Shown piece by piece: positions 42,957-52,376 of a stretch of 64,000 nucleotides of DNA. The DNA comes from Christiangramia gaetbulicola (lineage in GTDB: Bacteria > Bacteroidota > Bacteroidia > Flavobacteriales > Flavobacteriaceae), in contig NZ_QBKQ01000003.1 of assembly GCF_003054225.1 (NCBI RefSeq), forward strand, positions 248,001 through 312,000. The letters run 5' to 3'. A program made the position numbers and the translations under genes. Position 1 is the stretch's first letter. Each line of letters begins with the position of its first letter. A model generated the notes under the pieces. That model worked only from the letters and a program-made list of their open reading frames with translations. It did no database searches and was not told where the DNA came from.

Positions 42957-44558
42957 TTATAGGTGTTTATACGCCGGAAGCGTTAAGAATTCTTCGAACC
43001 TTTCTGAAATGGCCAGTTTGTCGAAGAGTTTGAAGGCTAATTCAAACCTGGTGTTCTTTTTAATATTTGACTCCCCGTATTCGGTAAGTATCTTTTCAAC
43101 TTCATCATCGAAAATATCGATATACAGCTCCATGTTGAATTTTCTTCCGTCTTCTAGCACCACTTCATTTTTCAACCATTGCCATAACTGGGTTCTGGAG
43201 ATCTCGGCTGTGGCAGCATCTTCCATTAAATTGTATAGCGCCACCGCTCCGAATCCGCGCAGCCAGGCTTCCATATAAAGGATTCCGACATTAATATTTT
43301 TCCTGATACCGGCTTCGGAAACGCTTCCCTTTGGAATTTCAACCAGGTCTTTTTCAGTTATCTGAACATCATCTCGGGTTAAATCTAACTGATTAGCTTG
43401 CGGCATATGCTTATTGAATTCGGTCATGGCAACTTCCACGAGCGCAGGATGTGCTACCCAGGTACCGTCATGGCCATTCTTTACTTCACGCTCTTTATCT
43501 TTTCGAACCTTTTCGATAGCGGCGGCATTCGCGCGATCGTTATTTTTGATCGGAATTTGTGCAGCCATTCCTCCAATTGCCAGGATACCACGTTTATGGC
43601 AACGCTGTATCACCAGTTTGGAATAAGCATCCATAAACGGAGAGGTCATAGTCACCTGGTCACGGTTAGGCACCACAAAATCTTTATGGTTCCTGAATTT
43701 TTTGATATAGGAGAAAATATAATCCCAGCGACCGCAATTCAAACCTACAATATGGTCTTTGAGTTCATAAATGATCTCGTCTAATTGAAAACTTGCGGTG
43801 ATTGTTTCTACCAAAACGGTAGCTTTAAAAGTTCCTTTTGGAACCTCCAGATAATCCTGGGCAAAATTGAATACTTCGTTCCACCAGCGCGCTTCCAGGT
43901 AGTGTTCCAGTTTTGGAAGGTAGAAGTATGGAGCAGTGTCATTTTCCAGCATGGTCTTAGTATTATGGAAAACATACAATCCAAAATCTACCAGGCTTCC
44001 AGACATTTCTTTATCTTCAACCAGCAGGTGTTTTTCATTTAAATGCAGGCCCCTGGGGCGAACCAAAAGAACCGCGGTTTCTTCGTTTAGCTGATATGAT
44101 TTTCCACGTTTGGCATCGGTCAGGGAAATAGTCTTTTTGTTGGCATCGATCAGGTTACGCTGACCTTCCATTACGTTTTTCCAGGTAGGAGCGGTGCTGT
44201 CTTCAAGATCGGCCATAAAGGTTCTTGCTCCCGAATTCAAAGCGTTAATGATCATCTTTCTGTCAACAGGTCCGGTAATTTCAACCCGCCTGTCCTGAAG
44301 ATCTTCCGGGATCTCTCCGGCTTTCCAGTCTCCTTCACGAATGGCTTTGGTTTCAGATGGAAACTCCGGCAAATTACCTTTATCAAAATACTTCTGCTGT
44401 TCCTTTCTTTTTTCCAGAAGCGATAAACGCTGAGCATTAAATTTCTCATGAAGCGTGACGATAAAATCGAGAGCTTCATCGGTTAAGATCTCAGGGTAGT
44501 AATTGGTTACTTCTTTTGAAAAGTTTAGATCGGCAATTTTTAATGATGTGGTTTCCAT
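42957..44558 (-). CDS. aceB: Malate synthase A
   Basis: A 533-residue malate synthase that condenses glyoxylate with acetyl-CoA to form malate. A-type features are ITGPVDRKMIINALNSGAR, FMADLEDSTAPTWKN, the catalytic Arg region VLLVRPRGLHLNE, and GLNCGRWDYIFSYIKKF with TMTSPFMDAYSKLVIQ. The length fits the A isoform (about 530) and not the 720-residue G isoform. First gene of the aceBA operon, divergent from a RamB/ScfR-type regulator. Confidence 0.96.
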   Translation of the reverse strand: METTSLKIADLNFSKEVTNYYPEILTDEALDFIVTLHEKFNAQRLSLLEKRKEQQKYFDKGNLPEFPSETKAIREGDWKAGEIPEDLQDRRVEITGPVDRKMIINALNSGARTFMADLEDSTAPTWKNVMEGQRNLIDANKKTISLTDAKRGKSYQLNEETAVLLVRPRGLHLNEKHLLVEDKEMSGSLVDFGLYVFHNTKTMLENDTAPYFYLPKLEHYLEARWWNEVFNFAQDYLEVPKGTFKATVLVETITASFQLDEIIYELKDHIVGLNCGRWDYIFSYIKKFRNHKDFVVPNRDQVTMTSPFMDAYSKLVIQRCHKRGILAIGGMAAQIPIKNNDRANAAAIEKVRKDKEREVKNGHDGTWVAHPALVEVAMTEFNKHMPQANQLDLTRDDVQITEKDLVEIPKGSVSEAGIRKNINVGILYMEAWLRGFGAVALYNLMEDAATAEISRTQLWQWLKNEVVLEDGRKFNMELYIDIFDDEVEKILTEYGESNIKKNTRFELAFKLFDKLAISERFEEFLTLPAYKHL

Positions 44559-44608
44559 GATTTTAATGTTTTATAGGACAATATTAAAACAAAGAATTTA
44601 ATAAAACA

Positions 44609-44622
44609 AGCGAACGTTCGCT
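44609..44622. promoter_or_regulatory. 14-nt perfect palindrome, candidate operator of the glyoxylate regulator
   Basis: AGCGAACGTTCGCT is fully self-complementary and lies in the 118-nt gap between aceB and the divergent regulator. The half-site TTCGC recurs as TTCGCA at 44634-44639 and 44651-44656, the last within the regulator promoter. Binding by the neighbouring regulator is inferred. Confidence 0.6.
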
Positions 44623-44640
44623 AAATGAATAAATTCGCAT

Positions 44641-44672
44641 TTTGAGGTGTTTCGCAGAATTGTCTATATTTG
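44641..44672 (+). promoter_or_regulatory. Promoter of the RamB/ScfR-like regulator (possible leaderless mRNA)
   Basis: TTTG (44641-44644), a 20-nt spacer, TATATTTG (44665-44672), near perfect for the Bacteroidota consensus. The -7 box ends 4 nt before the ATG at 44677, so the transcript may start at the start codon. Confidence 0.65.
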
Positions 44673-44676
44673 AGAT

Positions 44677-46155
44677 ATGGAAGAAGATTATATCAAACTG
44701 ATATTTGGCTTGAAGCTAAAGCAGATAAGGACCGAGAAGAATTTATCCCTGTTCGGATTATCCAAACTTTCAGGCTTGTCAAAGTCGTATTTGAATGAAA
44801 TAGAGAATGGAAAAAAATATCCCAAACCGGATAAAATTGCCTTGCTTTCAGACAAATTAGAGGTGCCATATGATCAAATGGTGTCCTTAAAGCTGGACAA
44901 AAATCTTGCTCCGATAGGGGAGTTGCTGCAGTCGAAAATCTTAAAGGAAATTCCGCTGGACCTTTTCGGGATCAAGGAAAGTAACCTGATAGACATAGTC
45001 TCTAATGCCCCGGCGAAGGTGAATGCTTTTATTAGTACGATCATAGAAATCGCCAAGCATTATAACTTCAGCAGGGAAAGTTTTTTCCTGGCTTCGGTGC
45101 GATCCTTCCAGGAAGCGAACAATAATTATTTTGATGACCTGGAGCAGCAGGTGCTCAAGTTTGCCAAAGCTTACCAGGTAGACCTTACCAAATCACCTAC
45201 CTCAAAAGAACTGGAGGAGATTCTGATCGAGGAATATGGCTATAAGATCAATGAAAATGAACTGGCTAAATACGAAGACCTGGAGAGTCTAAGGTCTGTT
45301 TTTATTCCGAAGACCAATACTTTATTGCTGGCAGATGGAATTGATGAAGCCCAGCGCACTTTTATTTACGCCAAGGAGATCGCCTATAATTTCCTGGAGA
45401 TCTCAGATAGGCTGCATTCTTTTCCCTGGATTAAATTTGAAAGATTCGACCAGGTGTTGAATAATTTTTATGCTTCCTATTTTGCGGGAGCACTGGTAAT
45501 TCCGAAAGAAGAACTGACCTTAAAACTGGAGGAACTATTTGAAAAGGAAACCTTCGATGCTGAGTTGTTCACGAAAATGCTTAACGGATTCAATGCTTCC
45601 CCGGAGACCTTCTATCAACGATTAACCAACATCCTTCCAAAAGCTTTCAATATAAAGAACCTGTTCTTTTTAAGAATTACGCACCGGGCAAATAGCGGTA
45701 AATATTATCTGAATAAGGAATTGCATTTGACTCACCATCACTCCCCCAGGGCGAATGAAACAAATGAGCATTACTGCAGACGCTGGATGTCTTTGAAAGT
45801 CCTTGAAGACATATCCAAATCTGGTAACTCCCATGAATTTGGCGTTCAGATCTCCAATTATCCCAGTCATGAAAACCAGTACCTGATATTTTCATCGGCG
45901 ACCCAAGATCCTTTCCGGGAGAATCAATACCGTAGTATAAGTATCGGGCTCCTTTTGAATAAACAGCTGGAACGTAAGGTGAAATTTCTTGAAGATGAAA
46001 ATATTATTCGTAAAGATGTCGGGGTGACCTGTGAACGCTGTGCCATCCAAAATTGTGAAGTACGCCAGGCTCCGGCCATCGTCCTGAAAAAAAGGGAAAG
46101 GAACAGGAAGATCGAATCTATAGTGGATGAGTTAACAGAGAAGTTTCAGGTTTAG
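44677..46155 (+). CDS. RamB/ScfR-type XRE regulator with degenerate ImmA/IrrE domain
   Basis: A 492-residue regulator. Residues about 9-64 are an XRE HTH (LKLKQIRTEKNLSLFGLSKL, SKSYLNEIENGKKYPKPDKI). The middle region is helical with an ImmA/IrrE-like segment. There the metal motif HExxH is replaced by KEIAY (RTFIYAKEIAYNFLEI), so peptidase activity is unlikely. The C-terminus (about 370-490) has a Cys cluster in TCERCAIQNCEVRQAP. This is the RamB/short-chain fatty acyl regulator architecture; RamB controls aceA and aceB in Corynebacterium. Divergent placement from aceB makes control of the glyoxylate genes likely. Confidence 0.85.
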   Translation: MEEDYIKLIFGLKLKQIRTEKNLSLFGLSKLSGLSKSYLNEIENGKKYPKPDKIALLSDKLEVPYDQMVSLKLDKNLAPIGELLQSKILKEIPLDLFGIKESNLIDIVSNAPAKVNAFISTIIEIAKHYNFSRESFFLASVRSFQEANNNYFDDLEQQVLKFAKAYQVDLTKSPTSKELEEILIEEYGYKINENELAKYEDLESLRSVFIPKTNTLLLADGIDEAQRTFIYAKEIAYNFLEISDRLHSFPWIKFERFDQVLNNFYASYFAGALVIPKEELTLKLEELFEKETFDAELFTKMLNGFNASPETFYQRLTNILPKAFNIKNLFFLRITHRANSGKYYLNKELHLTHHHSPRANETNEHYCRRWMSLKVLEDISKSGNSHEFGVQISNYPSHENQYLIFSSATQDPFRENQYRSISIGLLLNKQLERKVKFLEDENIIRKDVGVTCERCAIQNCEVRQAPAIVLKKRERNRKIESIVDELTEKFQV

Positions 46156-46646
46156 ACTATATCTTCAGACTCCAAACTTCCAATATTTATTTCCATCAAT
46201 ATCCTTTAATCTTAAGATTACATTGGAGTTTTTTTGATTGGAATTTTACCATTAACCTATTGGTAAAATTCAATATTTCATGCGTGGGATTTAATTCTTA
46301 GAAAAAGTATATCAACCTATCCAGGAATTATTTAGAGCGAATTTTAATGATATAAAATAGGCGAGATCTTTCAGTGTATTCTTTGTTGTTCTTTGCTTAA
46401 AAATTTGCGGATTTTCATCAATACAATGCCATTTCCTTCAATTTATTTTCCCTTAGACTTCTTTTTTAGAGAACTCCTTATTTCTTTAACACTAAACAGA
46501 AGTTAAACTACGGTTAGCGTTAATATTTTTATTAAATGCGTTAGTTGTTAATTGTAAGCCAATTTTCTTTCGGTTACTTTCGAAATCCCTTAAAAATGGA
46601 TTTTTAAACTAAAGAGTTAAACTCTTATTAATCAAATTTAAATTGC
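46156..46646. other. 490-nt intergenic leader region with several inverted repeats
   Basis: No gene is supported; a 26-codon frame near 46429 lacks any support. Three perfect inverted repeats are present. GAATTTTACCA (46241-46251) pairs with TGGTAAAATTC (46261-46271) across a 9-nt loop. TTAAAAA/TTTTTAA lies near 46590-46607. AAGAGTT-a-AACTCTT lies at 46612-46626, just before the start at 46647. The first may act as terminator or operator; the last two could shape the peptidase mRNA leader. Confidence 0.5.
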
Positions 46647-47756
46647 ATGAAAACATTGACAAATTATTTTAAAAATGAGGAAAAAGATAGTGATCGTTCG
46701 CTGTCTTTAATCAACCTGAAAGGATTAAAAAAACTAAGTGTTTTAGGAATAGGTGCACTTATGTTAGCTTCCTGTTCTACGGATCCTGAAGGGACTGAAA
46801 TTCAGGAATCCAGCGTTTTGGCAAAAGACACTTTTGTCCTGAACGATTTTGAAGGTAAATATCAATACCTGGAATCTAAAGGAGATATTAGTTCAATTTC
46901 CAAGCGTGCAACCGAGAAAGCAGGCCCAGACCAGGGACGTTTTAATATTTCTCTGAAATTTTTGGTTCCTGTAAGCGATAGGCAAAAGGAGATTTTTGAA
47001 TCTGCCGCAGCCAGATGGGAGCGTATTATTATTAAAGATGAATCTTCTATTCCTGAAGAGGCGCTTGTGGGACCTCTTCCTTCTGCCTTCTTTGGATTTC
47101 CTGCTTTAAATGCTGATGGACCAGTTGATGACGTGGTGATCGAGGTAGTTCTTATTCCTATAGATGGACCTGGAAAAATCCTTGGATCTGCCGGACCTAG
47201 ATTTGTGCGCACCAGTAACCGTTTGACCATAAGTGGGGTTATGCAATTTGATACTGCCGATCTTCAGTTTTTAGATGGTTTAGGTTTATTCGAAGATGTT
47301 ATTGTCCATGAAATGGGGCATGTTTTAGGTGTGGGTACCTTATGGAATTCTGGCACTAAAAGGTTGCGTCAGGGGCCAGCAAGTAACCCTTATTTCGCTG
47401 GAGAAATGGCTAATGTATTCTGGAATGCCGAAGGCGGTGAGTTTGAACTTCCAGTTGAAAATATTGGAGGTCCTGGAACTGCAGGAGGACATTGGAGAGA
47501 ATCTGTACTGCGTAATGAATTAATGACCGGATTTCTTAATCTAGGTGAAAATCCTCTGAGCCGTATCACTGCAGGTTCTATGAAAGATCTTGGTTACGGA
47601 GCTGCGACTGTAGGTGAGCAGTATGAATTGGCAAAAGGAACTCCTGGAGTTGATATAAGTGAGCTTGATGCCATGAATGTTGATGGCAGCCAGGGTATTA
47701 ATATTTCTGAAAGTGAAGTTCTTCTACAGCCAGTAGGTGAGTTTAAAGATAAATAG
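46647..47756 (+). CDS. Leishmanolysin-like (M8-type) zinc metallopeptidase lipoprotein
   Basis: A 369-residue exported metalloprotease. A long N-terminus precedes a lipoprotein signal (Cys near residue 47 in MLASCSTD). The zinc motif is HEMGHVLGVGTLW near 221-233, with HExxH and the following Gly of metzincins. A later Met-turn candidate lies in LSRITAGSMKDLGYGA, as in leishmanolysin-type proteins. Substrates are unknown; it would act at the outer membrane surface or periplasm. The 46 residues before the lipobox are unusual; an internal start at Met 37 is an alternative. It ends at a very strong terminator. Confidence 0.82.
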   Translation: MKTLTNYFKNEEKDSDRSLSLINLKGLKKLSVLGIGALMLASCSTDPEGTEIQESSVLAKDTFVLNDFEGKYQYLESKGDISSISKRATEKAGPDQGRFNISLKFLVPVSDRQKEIFESAAARWERIIIKDESSIPEEALVGPLPSAFFGFPALNADGPVDDVVIEVVLIPIDGPGKILGSAGPRFVRTSNRLTISGVMQFDTADLQFLDGLGLFEDVIVHEMGHVLGVGTLWNSGTKRLRQGPASNPYFAGEMANVFWNAEGGEFELPVENIGGPGTAGGHWRESVLRNELMTGFLNLGENPLSRITAGSMKDLGYGAATVGEQYELAKGTPGVDISELDAMNVDGSQGINISESEVLLQPVGEFKDK

Positions 47757-47796
47757 ATAACTAACTTTTACTTTAACTGAATTTTTGAAATTATTT

Positions 47797-47833
47797 AGCC
47801 TGATCTTTTTTAAAAAAGATCAGGCTTTTTTTA
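47797..47833 (+). terminator. Strong terminator after the M8 peptidase gene
   Basis: AGCCTGATCTTTTTT directly joined to its perfect reverse complement (47797-47826), then TTTTTTT; 40 nt after the stop. Confidence 0.88.
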
Positions 47834-47903
47834 TTCCAGGACTGGAGTTGCCTTTAGTTTAATTTTGGTATTAACTCGTAATAATTCCAGATTAGAAAGA
47901 AAG

Positions 47904-47925
47904 TTCCCGAAACCGCAAGCGGGAA
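47904..47925 (-). terminator. Weak terminator after the coiled-coil lipoprotein gene
   Basis: TTCCCG (47904-47909) pairs with CGGGAA (47920-47925); the tail on the minus strand is only partly T-rich. It lies 37 nt past the stop at 47962. Confidence 0.4.
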
Positions 47926-47961
47926 AAAGGATTAAGATTATTTGAAACACGGAAGTCAGTA

Positions 47962-49125
47962 TCAAATCCTTTTATAGAGGAGCAATCCAATAAATATTAA
48001 AACAAATAATATTGAGATCAGGATCAAGGTCCTCCAGAAAAGTTTATCGATGATATCCTCTGTCCTGTTGAAGGTAGCGTCAATACTTTGATTCGTTAAA
48101 GCATTGAGATCCTTAAAACTGGCTTCCCGCTGAGTGTTTATTTGTTCAGATAGTTCAGCCAAAATGATTGCCCTTTCTTTTTTGAACTCCTCCAGAATGA
48201 TTTCCCGTTCCTGACGAAGAGCCTGGATTATTGCTATTCGCTCACCACTTATGTCCTTAAAGGCCGCCACTCGTTGGTTATCGATCAAATCTGAGCTCGA
48301 TTCCAGTACTAATACCGTTCTTTTTAATAAGTTAGAAATAGAGTCAAAGCGATTGTTTAATTCAGCATTTGTCAATGCGTTATCGATAAGGAATTCAGAC
48401 TCCCAGCGAACTTGTTTTGGTAGGACTTCCATATATGAACCTAGTTGAGCACGCATTTGATCAAGGCTTTGGGACATGTCTTCAGCCAGTCTTTTAAAAG
48501 TAACTTTCTCCGCATTCTGGATTTTGGTCATCAGTGGGATCGTTGACTGCCGCACGAAATATGAGCTGGTAAGAGGATGTTGTTCGGCGAAATTAGTTAC
48601 GATCCTGGTTCCTTCGGAAATATCATTATCAGGTACCAAACTCCGGCCAATATCCAGCAGATCTTCCCAGAGCGAATCCACAGTCCCTATGGCAATATCC
48701 TGTTGCTGCCCGAATAGATCTCTACCCGCGCCTTTTTCAAAGTAGAGTTTCATCTGGTAGGTAAAAACGGCCATATCAATGTATCCGAGAAACGGATCTG
48801 AATTGTAGATCGCGGTATTGGCAACGGGGATGGAATTCATTTTCCAGATCAGGGCTTCCTTATCCACGGCTGGATCTGGTGAAGCTTTCATGATACTGTC
48901 GGCCGACTCGGTTATGCTCCGCTCGAACCTATAGAAGAAATCGTTCATGGTTGAGCTCAACTCCTGTTGTGAGATTTCAATTTCCCCTCCGCCCGGACCA
49001 ACAGATTTCTTGTTTTTTTGAGCGGTGCAGCCCTGAATTCCAAATACCAGAATTAGAAATAACGAGAAAATGAAATGCTTTCTATGGAAGAAATTAAAAC
49101 TGCTAGTTGAATGAGGAAGTAACAT
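47962..49125 (-). CDS. Coiled-coil lipoprotein with a C-terminal membrane helix, unknown function
   Basis: A 387-residue protein; I chose ATG 49125, the longer frame from TTG 49167 being less likely. Features: lipoprotein signal with lipobox IQGCTAQ (Cys near residue 33), a helical body, a long coiled coil (about 285-355; IIQALRQEREIILEEFKKER) and a single C-terminal membrane segment (about 364-385) ending LLLYKRI. Two membrane attachments, outer-leaflet lipid and a C-terminal helix, suggest a protein spanning the periplasm. No family recognised; a chemotaxis-like or cell-envelope spacer role is only a guess. Confidence 0.72.
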   Translation of the reverse strand: MLLPHSTSSFNFFHRKHFIFSLFLILVFGIQGCTAQKNKKSVGPGGGEIEISQQELSSTMNDFFYRFERSITESADSIMKASPDPAVDKEALIWKMNSIPVANTAIYNSDPFLGYIDMAVFTYQMKLYFEKGAGRDLFGQQQDIAIGTVDSLWEDLLDIGRSLVPDNDISEGTRIVTNFAEQHPLTSSYFVRQSTIPLMTKIQNAEKVTFKRLAEDMSQSLDQMRAQLGSYMEVLPKQVRWESEFLIDNALTNAELNNRFDSISNLLKRTVLVLESSSDLIDNQRVAAFKDISGERIAIIQALRQEREIILEEFKKERAIILAELSEQINTQREASFKDLNALTNQSIDATFNRTEDIIDKLFWRTLILISILFVLIFIGLLLYKRI

Positions 49126-49595
49126 GATGTCGCCATTTATTGATTTATATCCTATAGTCAGGCCCAAACTGACCTTGTTCGGAATTGTCTAAATTCTTTT
49201 TTTCAGCCCATCGGGTATTGAATTGCTTTTAACCCATCTTTTATTTAACCCGCTTTCCGTAAATAGCTTTATTGACAATCAACTTTCTAGGTAAGAGGTT
49301 ATTCTTCCTGTTTCTCTCTTCAATTTTATTTCAATAAGCTTACAATAAAAATTTTTAGTTCACTGAATTTCAGTATTTAAAAGATATAAAATAAATAGGA
49401 ATTAAGTAAAAAAATAAAAATCCCTCCAGTCACAAATCTTCCCATAGGGAATAAGTATTTGCAGTATATTATAATAGATAGATCGCTATAAGGTCAGCGC
49501 TAAGGAGTAAATAATCATAAAATGAGCTCACTTTCGCTCAATAATGAGCTTCCGCTAGAACGGTATTCTGAATAAATTAAAAAATCCAGTGGAGG
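49126..49595. other. 470-nt intergenic stretch, little visible
   Basis: AT-rich, with no gene. Small palindromes occur near the CBS-gene end: TGAGCTCA (49523-49530) and GCTCA-ataa-TGAGC (49536-49549), possibly a weak terminator for the CBS gene on the minus strand. Nothing else stands out. Confidence 0.4.
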
Positions 49596-50015
49596 CTAGT
49601 ACTGGGTCAAAAAATATCTAATTACGTCTGTAGTGGTTACGATACCTATCAGGTTATCATGCGACACTATAGGTAAAGCATGAAATTCATTTTGAGTAAA
49701 TATAGTAGCGACTTCCCTGATACTGGTTTCAGGCGAAACGCTCACTACTTTTTTTGTCATTACATGTTCTATAGAAAACATATCATAAACGGTAGTCTCA
49801 ATCTCTTCTTCATCATCTTCAACGGCATCTGCGAAAGAAATTCTAAGCAGATCATTATAACTTAGCATACCTACTATATGCTCTCCTTCCACTACCGGTA
49901 AATGTCTTATACGGTGTTTTTTAAAGAGTGCTTCGGCCTGGGATAGTTCATCCTGCAGATGAAGCTTGATGAGGTTTTTCGTCATTATTTCGGAAACAGG
50001 AACTTGCTTATCCAT
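49596..50015 (-). CDS. CBS-domain pair protein
   Basis: A 139-residue soluble protein with two CBS motifs: residues about 5-62 (MTKNLIKLHLQDELSQAEAL, HRIRHLPVVEGEHIVGMLS) and about 80-138 (MTKKVVSVSPETSIREVATI, NEFHALPIVSHDNLIGIVTTTDVI). CBS pairs bind adenine nucleotides such as AMP or ATP and usually regulate a partner. Here it is a free-standing pair, so a partner enzyme or channel is unknown. Neighbours give no clue. Confidence 0.93.
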   Translation of the reverse strand: MDKQVPVSEIMTKNLIKLHLQDELSQAEALFKKHRIRHLPVVEGEHIVGMLSYNDLLRISFADAVEDDEEEIETTVYDMFSIEHVMTKKVVSVSPETSIREVATIFTQNEFHALPIVSHDNLIGIVTTTDVIRYFLTQY

Positions 50016-50223
50016 AATCTATGTATTTCAGGAATTAATCATTCATTACGAATCATTAATTAATACTTAAAAATACGGCCTATTACCCTAAAAATAGCTG
50101 TTGAAGTCACTTTTTTGACTGCAAAGGAATACCCGGAACGGGGAGAAATTGGGAAAGAAAGATGTTGACATCCCAGACAATTAGGAAATTGTATTCAAAT
50201 CTATAGAACAAGCTTCAATAGAT

Positions 50224-51261
50224 TTAATTTATTCCGAGAACTTCTTTGGGCATATGCATTACTACGAGCATATGAGGTACATCTACGGTTTCTGCAATTT
50301 TTAGATCTCCGGCCAGAGAGCATAAAGCATAAGCCTCATTTTCACTCAAATTATGCTCCTGCATTAAATAATCTATCATGTATAAGGTTGCTTTCTTAGC
50401 AGCGTCATCTATCGTGGTTGCAAAACCTGTAGTCGCATAGTAATCTTCGGTTTCATATTGAGGTTCTTTCATGGTTTTGTTTTTTATAACCTCTAATTGA
50501 TAAATAACTCTTAATGGAGCTTCAATGGCTGTCCCACATACCTCACCAAGACCCTGAGCTGCATGCCCATCCCCAACTGAAAATAATGCGCCTTCAACAA
50601 ATACGGGAAAATAAACGGTAACGCCTTCTGTAAGATTTGGATCGTCCATATTTCCTCCATTTGCTCGTGGAGGAATGGTAGATAGCATCTCATCTGTTGG
50701 TGGGGCAACCCCCATAACACCTAAGAACGGTTTTAATGGGATTCTGATATTATCATTGAAACTTACATGAGTCCTGTCTTTACCCAGTTCATAAATTCTT
50801 AAATATTCTCCTTTTATGGAATCTGCGACAAAACTAAAACCGGGATAAATAGCATTAAAACCCCATTCACCAAGTTCAATTTTGTGCAAAGTAACTTTTA
50901 ATATATCTCCGGGAGCGGCATCTTCAACATAAACGGGTCCGGTTAAAGGATGGATAGGTTCAAAATTTAAATTCTTTAGATCTTCTACTGTAGAATTTGG
51001 ATTTAATTGCTCATCAAAAGCATCCTCTGTAAAGACTTCAATTATAGCACCCGATTTAACCTTTAGAATGGGTTCTATAGCACTGCTAAATTTATTATGA
51101 GTTTGATCTTTGGTAAGCGTGAATTGCGGAGTAATTGTATTTTCGTTTTTTTCTATCTCCAATTTATTAGTTGCCTGTTCTTGCTCGGTATTTTCATTTT
51201 TACAAGCAACCAGGATCAAAGTGAAAAGACAAAAGGCGGACAGTAAAATACTTTTTTTCAT
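50224..51261 (-). CDS. Acetamidase/formamidase-family lipoprotein
   Basis: A 345-residue FmdA_AmdA-family amidohydrolase made as a lipoprotein (Cys at about residue 20 in LILVACKNE). The family fold hydrolyses formamide and acetamide to acid plus ammonia. Landmarks are FEPIHPLTGPVYVEDAAPGDILKV, FLGVMGVAPPTDEMLSTIPP (typical Gly/Pro-rich loop) and FSVGDGHAAQGLGEVCGTAIE with conserved His and Glu. The envelope location is unusual, as better-known members are cytoplasmic. Monocistronic. Confidence 0.9.
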   Translation of the reverse strand: MKKSILLSAFCLFTLILVACKNENTEQEQATNKLEIEKNENTITPQFTLTKDQTHNKFSSAIEPILKVKSGAIIEVFTEDAFDEQLNPNSTVEDLKNLNFEPIHPLTGPVYVEDAAPGDILKVTLHKIELGEWGFNAIYPGFSFVADSIKGEYLRIYELGKDRTHVSFNDNIRIPLKPFLGVMGVAPPTDEMLSTIPPRANGGNMDDPNLTEGVTVYFPVFVEGALFSVGDGHAAQGLGEVCGTAIEAPLRVIYQLEVIKNKTMKEPQYETEDYYATTGFATTIDDAAKKATLYMIDYLMQEHNLSENEAYALCSLAGDLKIAETVDVPHMLVVMHMPKEVLGIN

Positions 51262-51302
51262 GATTTAGCTTATAAAAAATAATTAATAATAAAATTTCTA
51301 AT

Positions 51303-52376
51303 TTAGATAGACGCTTCCAGCCTGGCTACGATATCTTCGGGTAATTTATCTTTGTGGTCTTTCAGGATAATTTTATAAATCTCCTTCCACTCCGCGGCAT
51401 CAGGATTTTTTAATGCAGTACGGTTATCTTTTAAATATCTCAGCATCGAATTGAGGTTATACTTACGGAATTTCTCACCGTACTCCTCTAAAGCAGATAT
51501 ACTTCTATCAACATCTTTATTTAAGGCTGCGAGCAGTGCATCCTGTAAAAGCCTGCTTGCTTCCTTTTCTTTCTCTTCAGATCCAAAATCGATACTCCCA
51601 AACTGCAATTGTATACTACGATCTGCGATGTCCTGCTCGGGAGAAGAAGGGCTTAGATCATCTGAATCTTTTATAACTTCTTTTCCTTGATATTCTTTGA
51701 TCGCCATAACCTGCGGATATAAACTGGTTTCCTCATCATAAATCTTTGATTTTATCGTCGCAAGTGCCTGCATGGCATTTTGAATCGTAGTTTGGTTGAT
51801 TTCAGAAGGTAAAGGGATCAAAGAGGTGACTTCCTTTGATTTGATACCAATGACTTCAATTATGAGTGTGCCGCTCAATTTTCCCTGTTTCGCAGCAAGA
51901 CCAATAGAATAGAGGTCACTTATGTTGATCCCGGCTTCAGCAGTATTGATCAGCGAAATTAAACGTAGCCCAACTCCAACTCGCCGGGATCCAATAAATT
52001 TTTGGTCTGAAAATTTCGCCAAAGTGGCATATTTCATATAATCCATGGTGATCTTATAGCTGGTATTCTTTTTTGAAAATGCAATGGGTAGGTATTCCAG
52101 CGATCCCTCCTGCTTAAATTCACCTATAGAAACCAGGACAGTTTCATTATTTAAGAACCCCAGAGTTTCTTCCCGGCTTAAAAGCTTTATAGCTTTAGAA
52201 TCCAAACTGCCGTTTATATTCTTAATCTTGATTTCATCTTCGAATTCTACCGGATCCACCGGTTCATAGCCCCGAAAATTTTCAAAGCTTTTACCCTCCA
52301 GGAAAATATCCTCTTTAAACTGAGATGTTTTGCAACCGACGAAAATAAAGAGGAGGAAGAATGACCAGTATTTCAT
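51303..52376 (-). CDS. Hypothetical lipoprotein
   Basis: A 357-residue protein with a lipobox (FVGCKTS, Cys at residue 15). It contains no catalytic motif I recognise. The middle part (YKITMDYMKYATLAKFSDQKF through GTLIIEVIGIKSKEVTSLIP) is beta-rich with hydrophobic strands. The C-terminal third is helical and Glu/Lys-rich (SIDFGSEEKEKEASRLLQDAL through LPEDIVARLEASI). It lies upstream of the acetamidase-family gene (41 nt gap, same strand) and is probably in the same transcript. Confidence 0.7.
   Translation of the reverse strand: MKYWSFFLLFIFVGCKTSQFKEDIFLEGKSFENFRGYEPVDPVEFEDEIKIKNINGSLDSKAIKLLSREETLGFLNNETVLVSIGEFKQEGSLEYLPIAFSKKNTSYKITMDYMKYATLAKFSDQKFIGSRRVGVGLRLISLINTAEAGINISDLYSIGLAAKQGKLSGTLIIEVIGIKSKEVTSLIPLPSEINQTTIQNAMQALATIKSKIYDEETSLYPQVMAIKEYQGKEVIKDSDDLSPSSPEQDIADRSIQLQFGSIDFGSEEKEKEASRLLQDALLAALNKDVDRSISALEEYGEKFRKYNLNSMLRYLKDNRTALKNPDAAEWKEIYKIILKDHKDKLPEDIVARLEASI

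Noticed and set aside
46429..46509. 26-codon open frame in the leader of the M8 peptidase gene
   Set aside because: No ribosome-binding context, no codon bias and no regulatory amino acid run.
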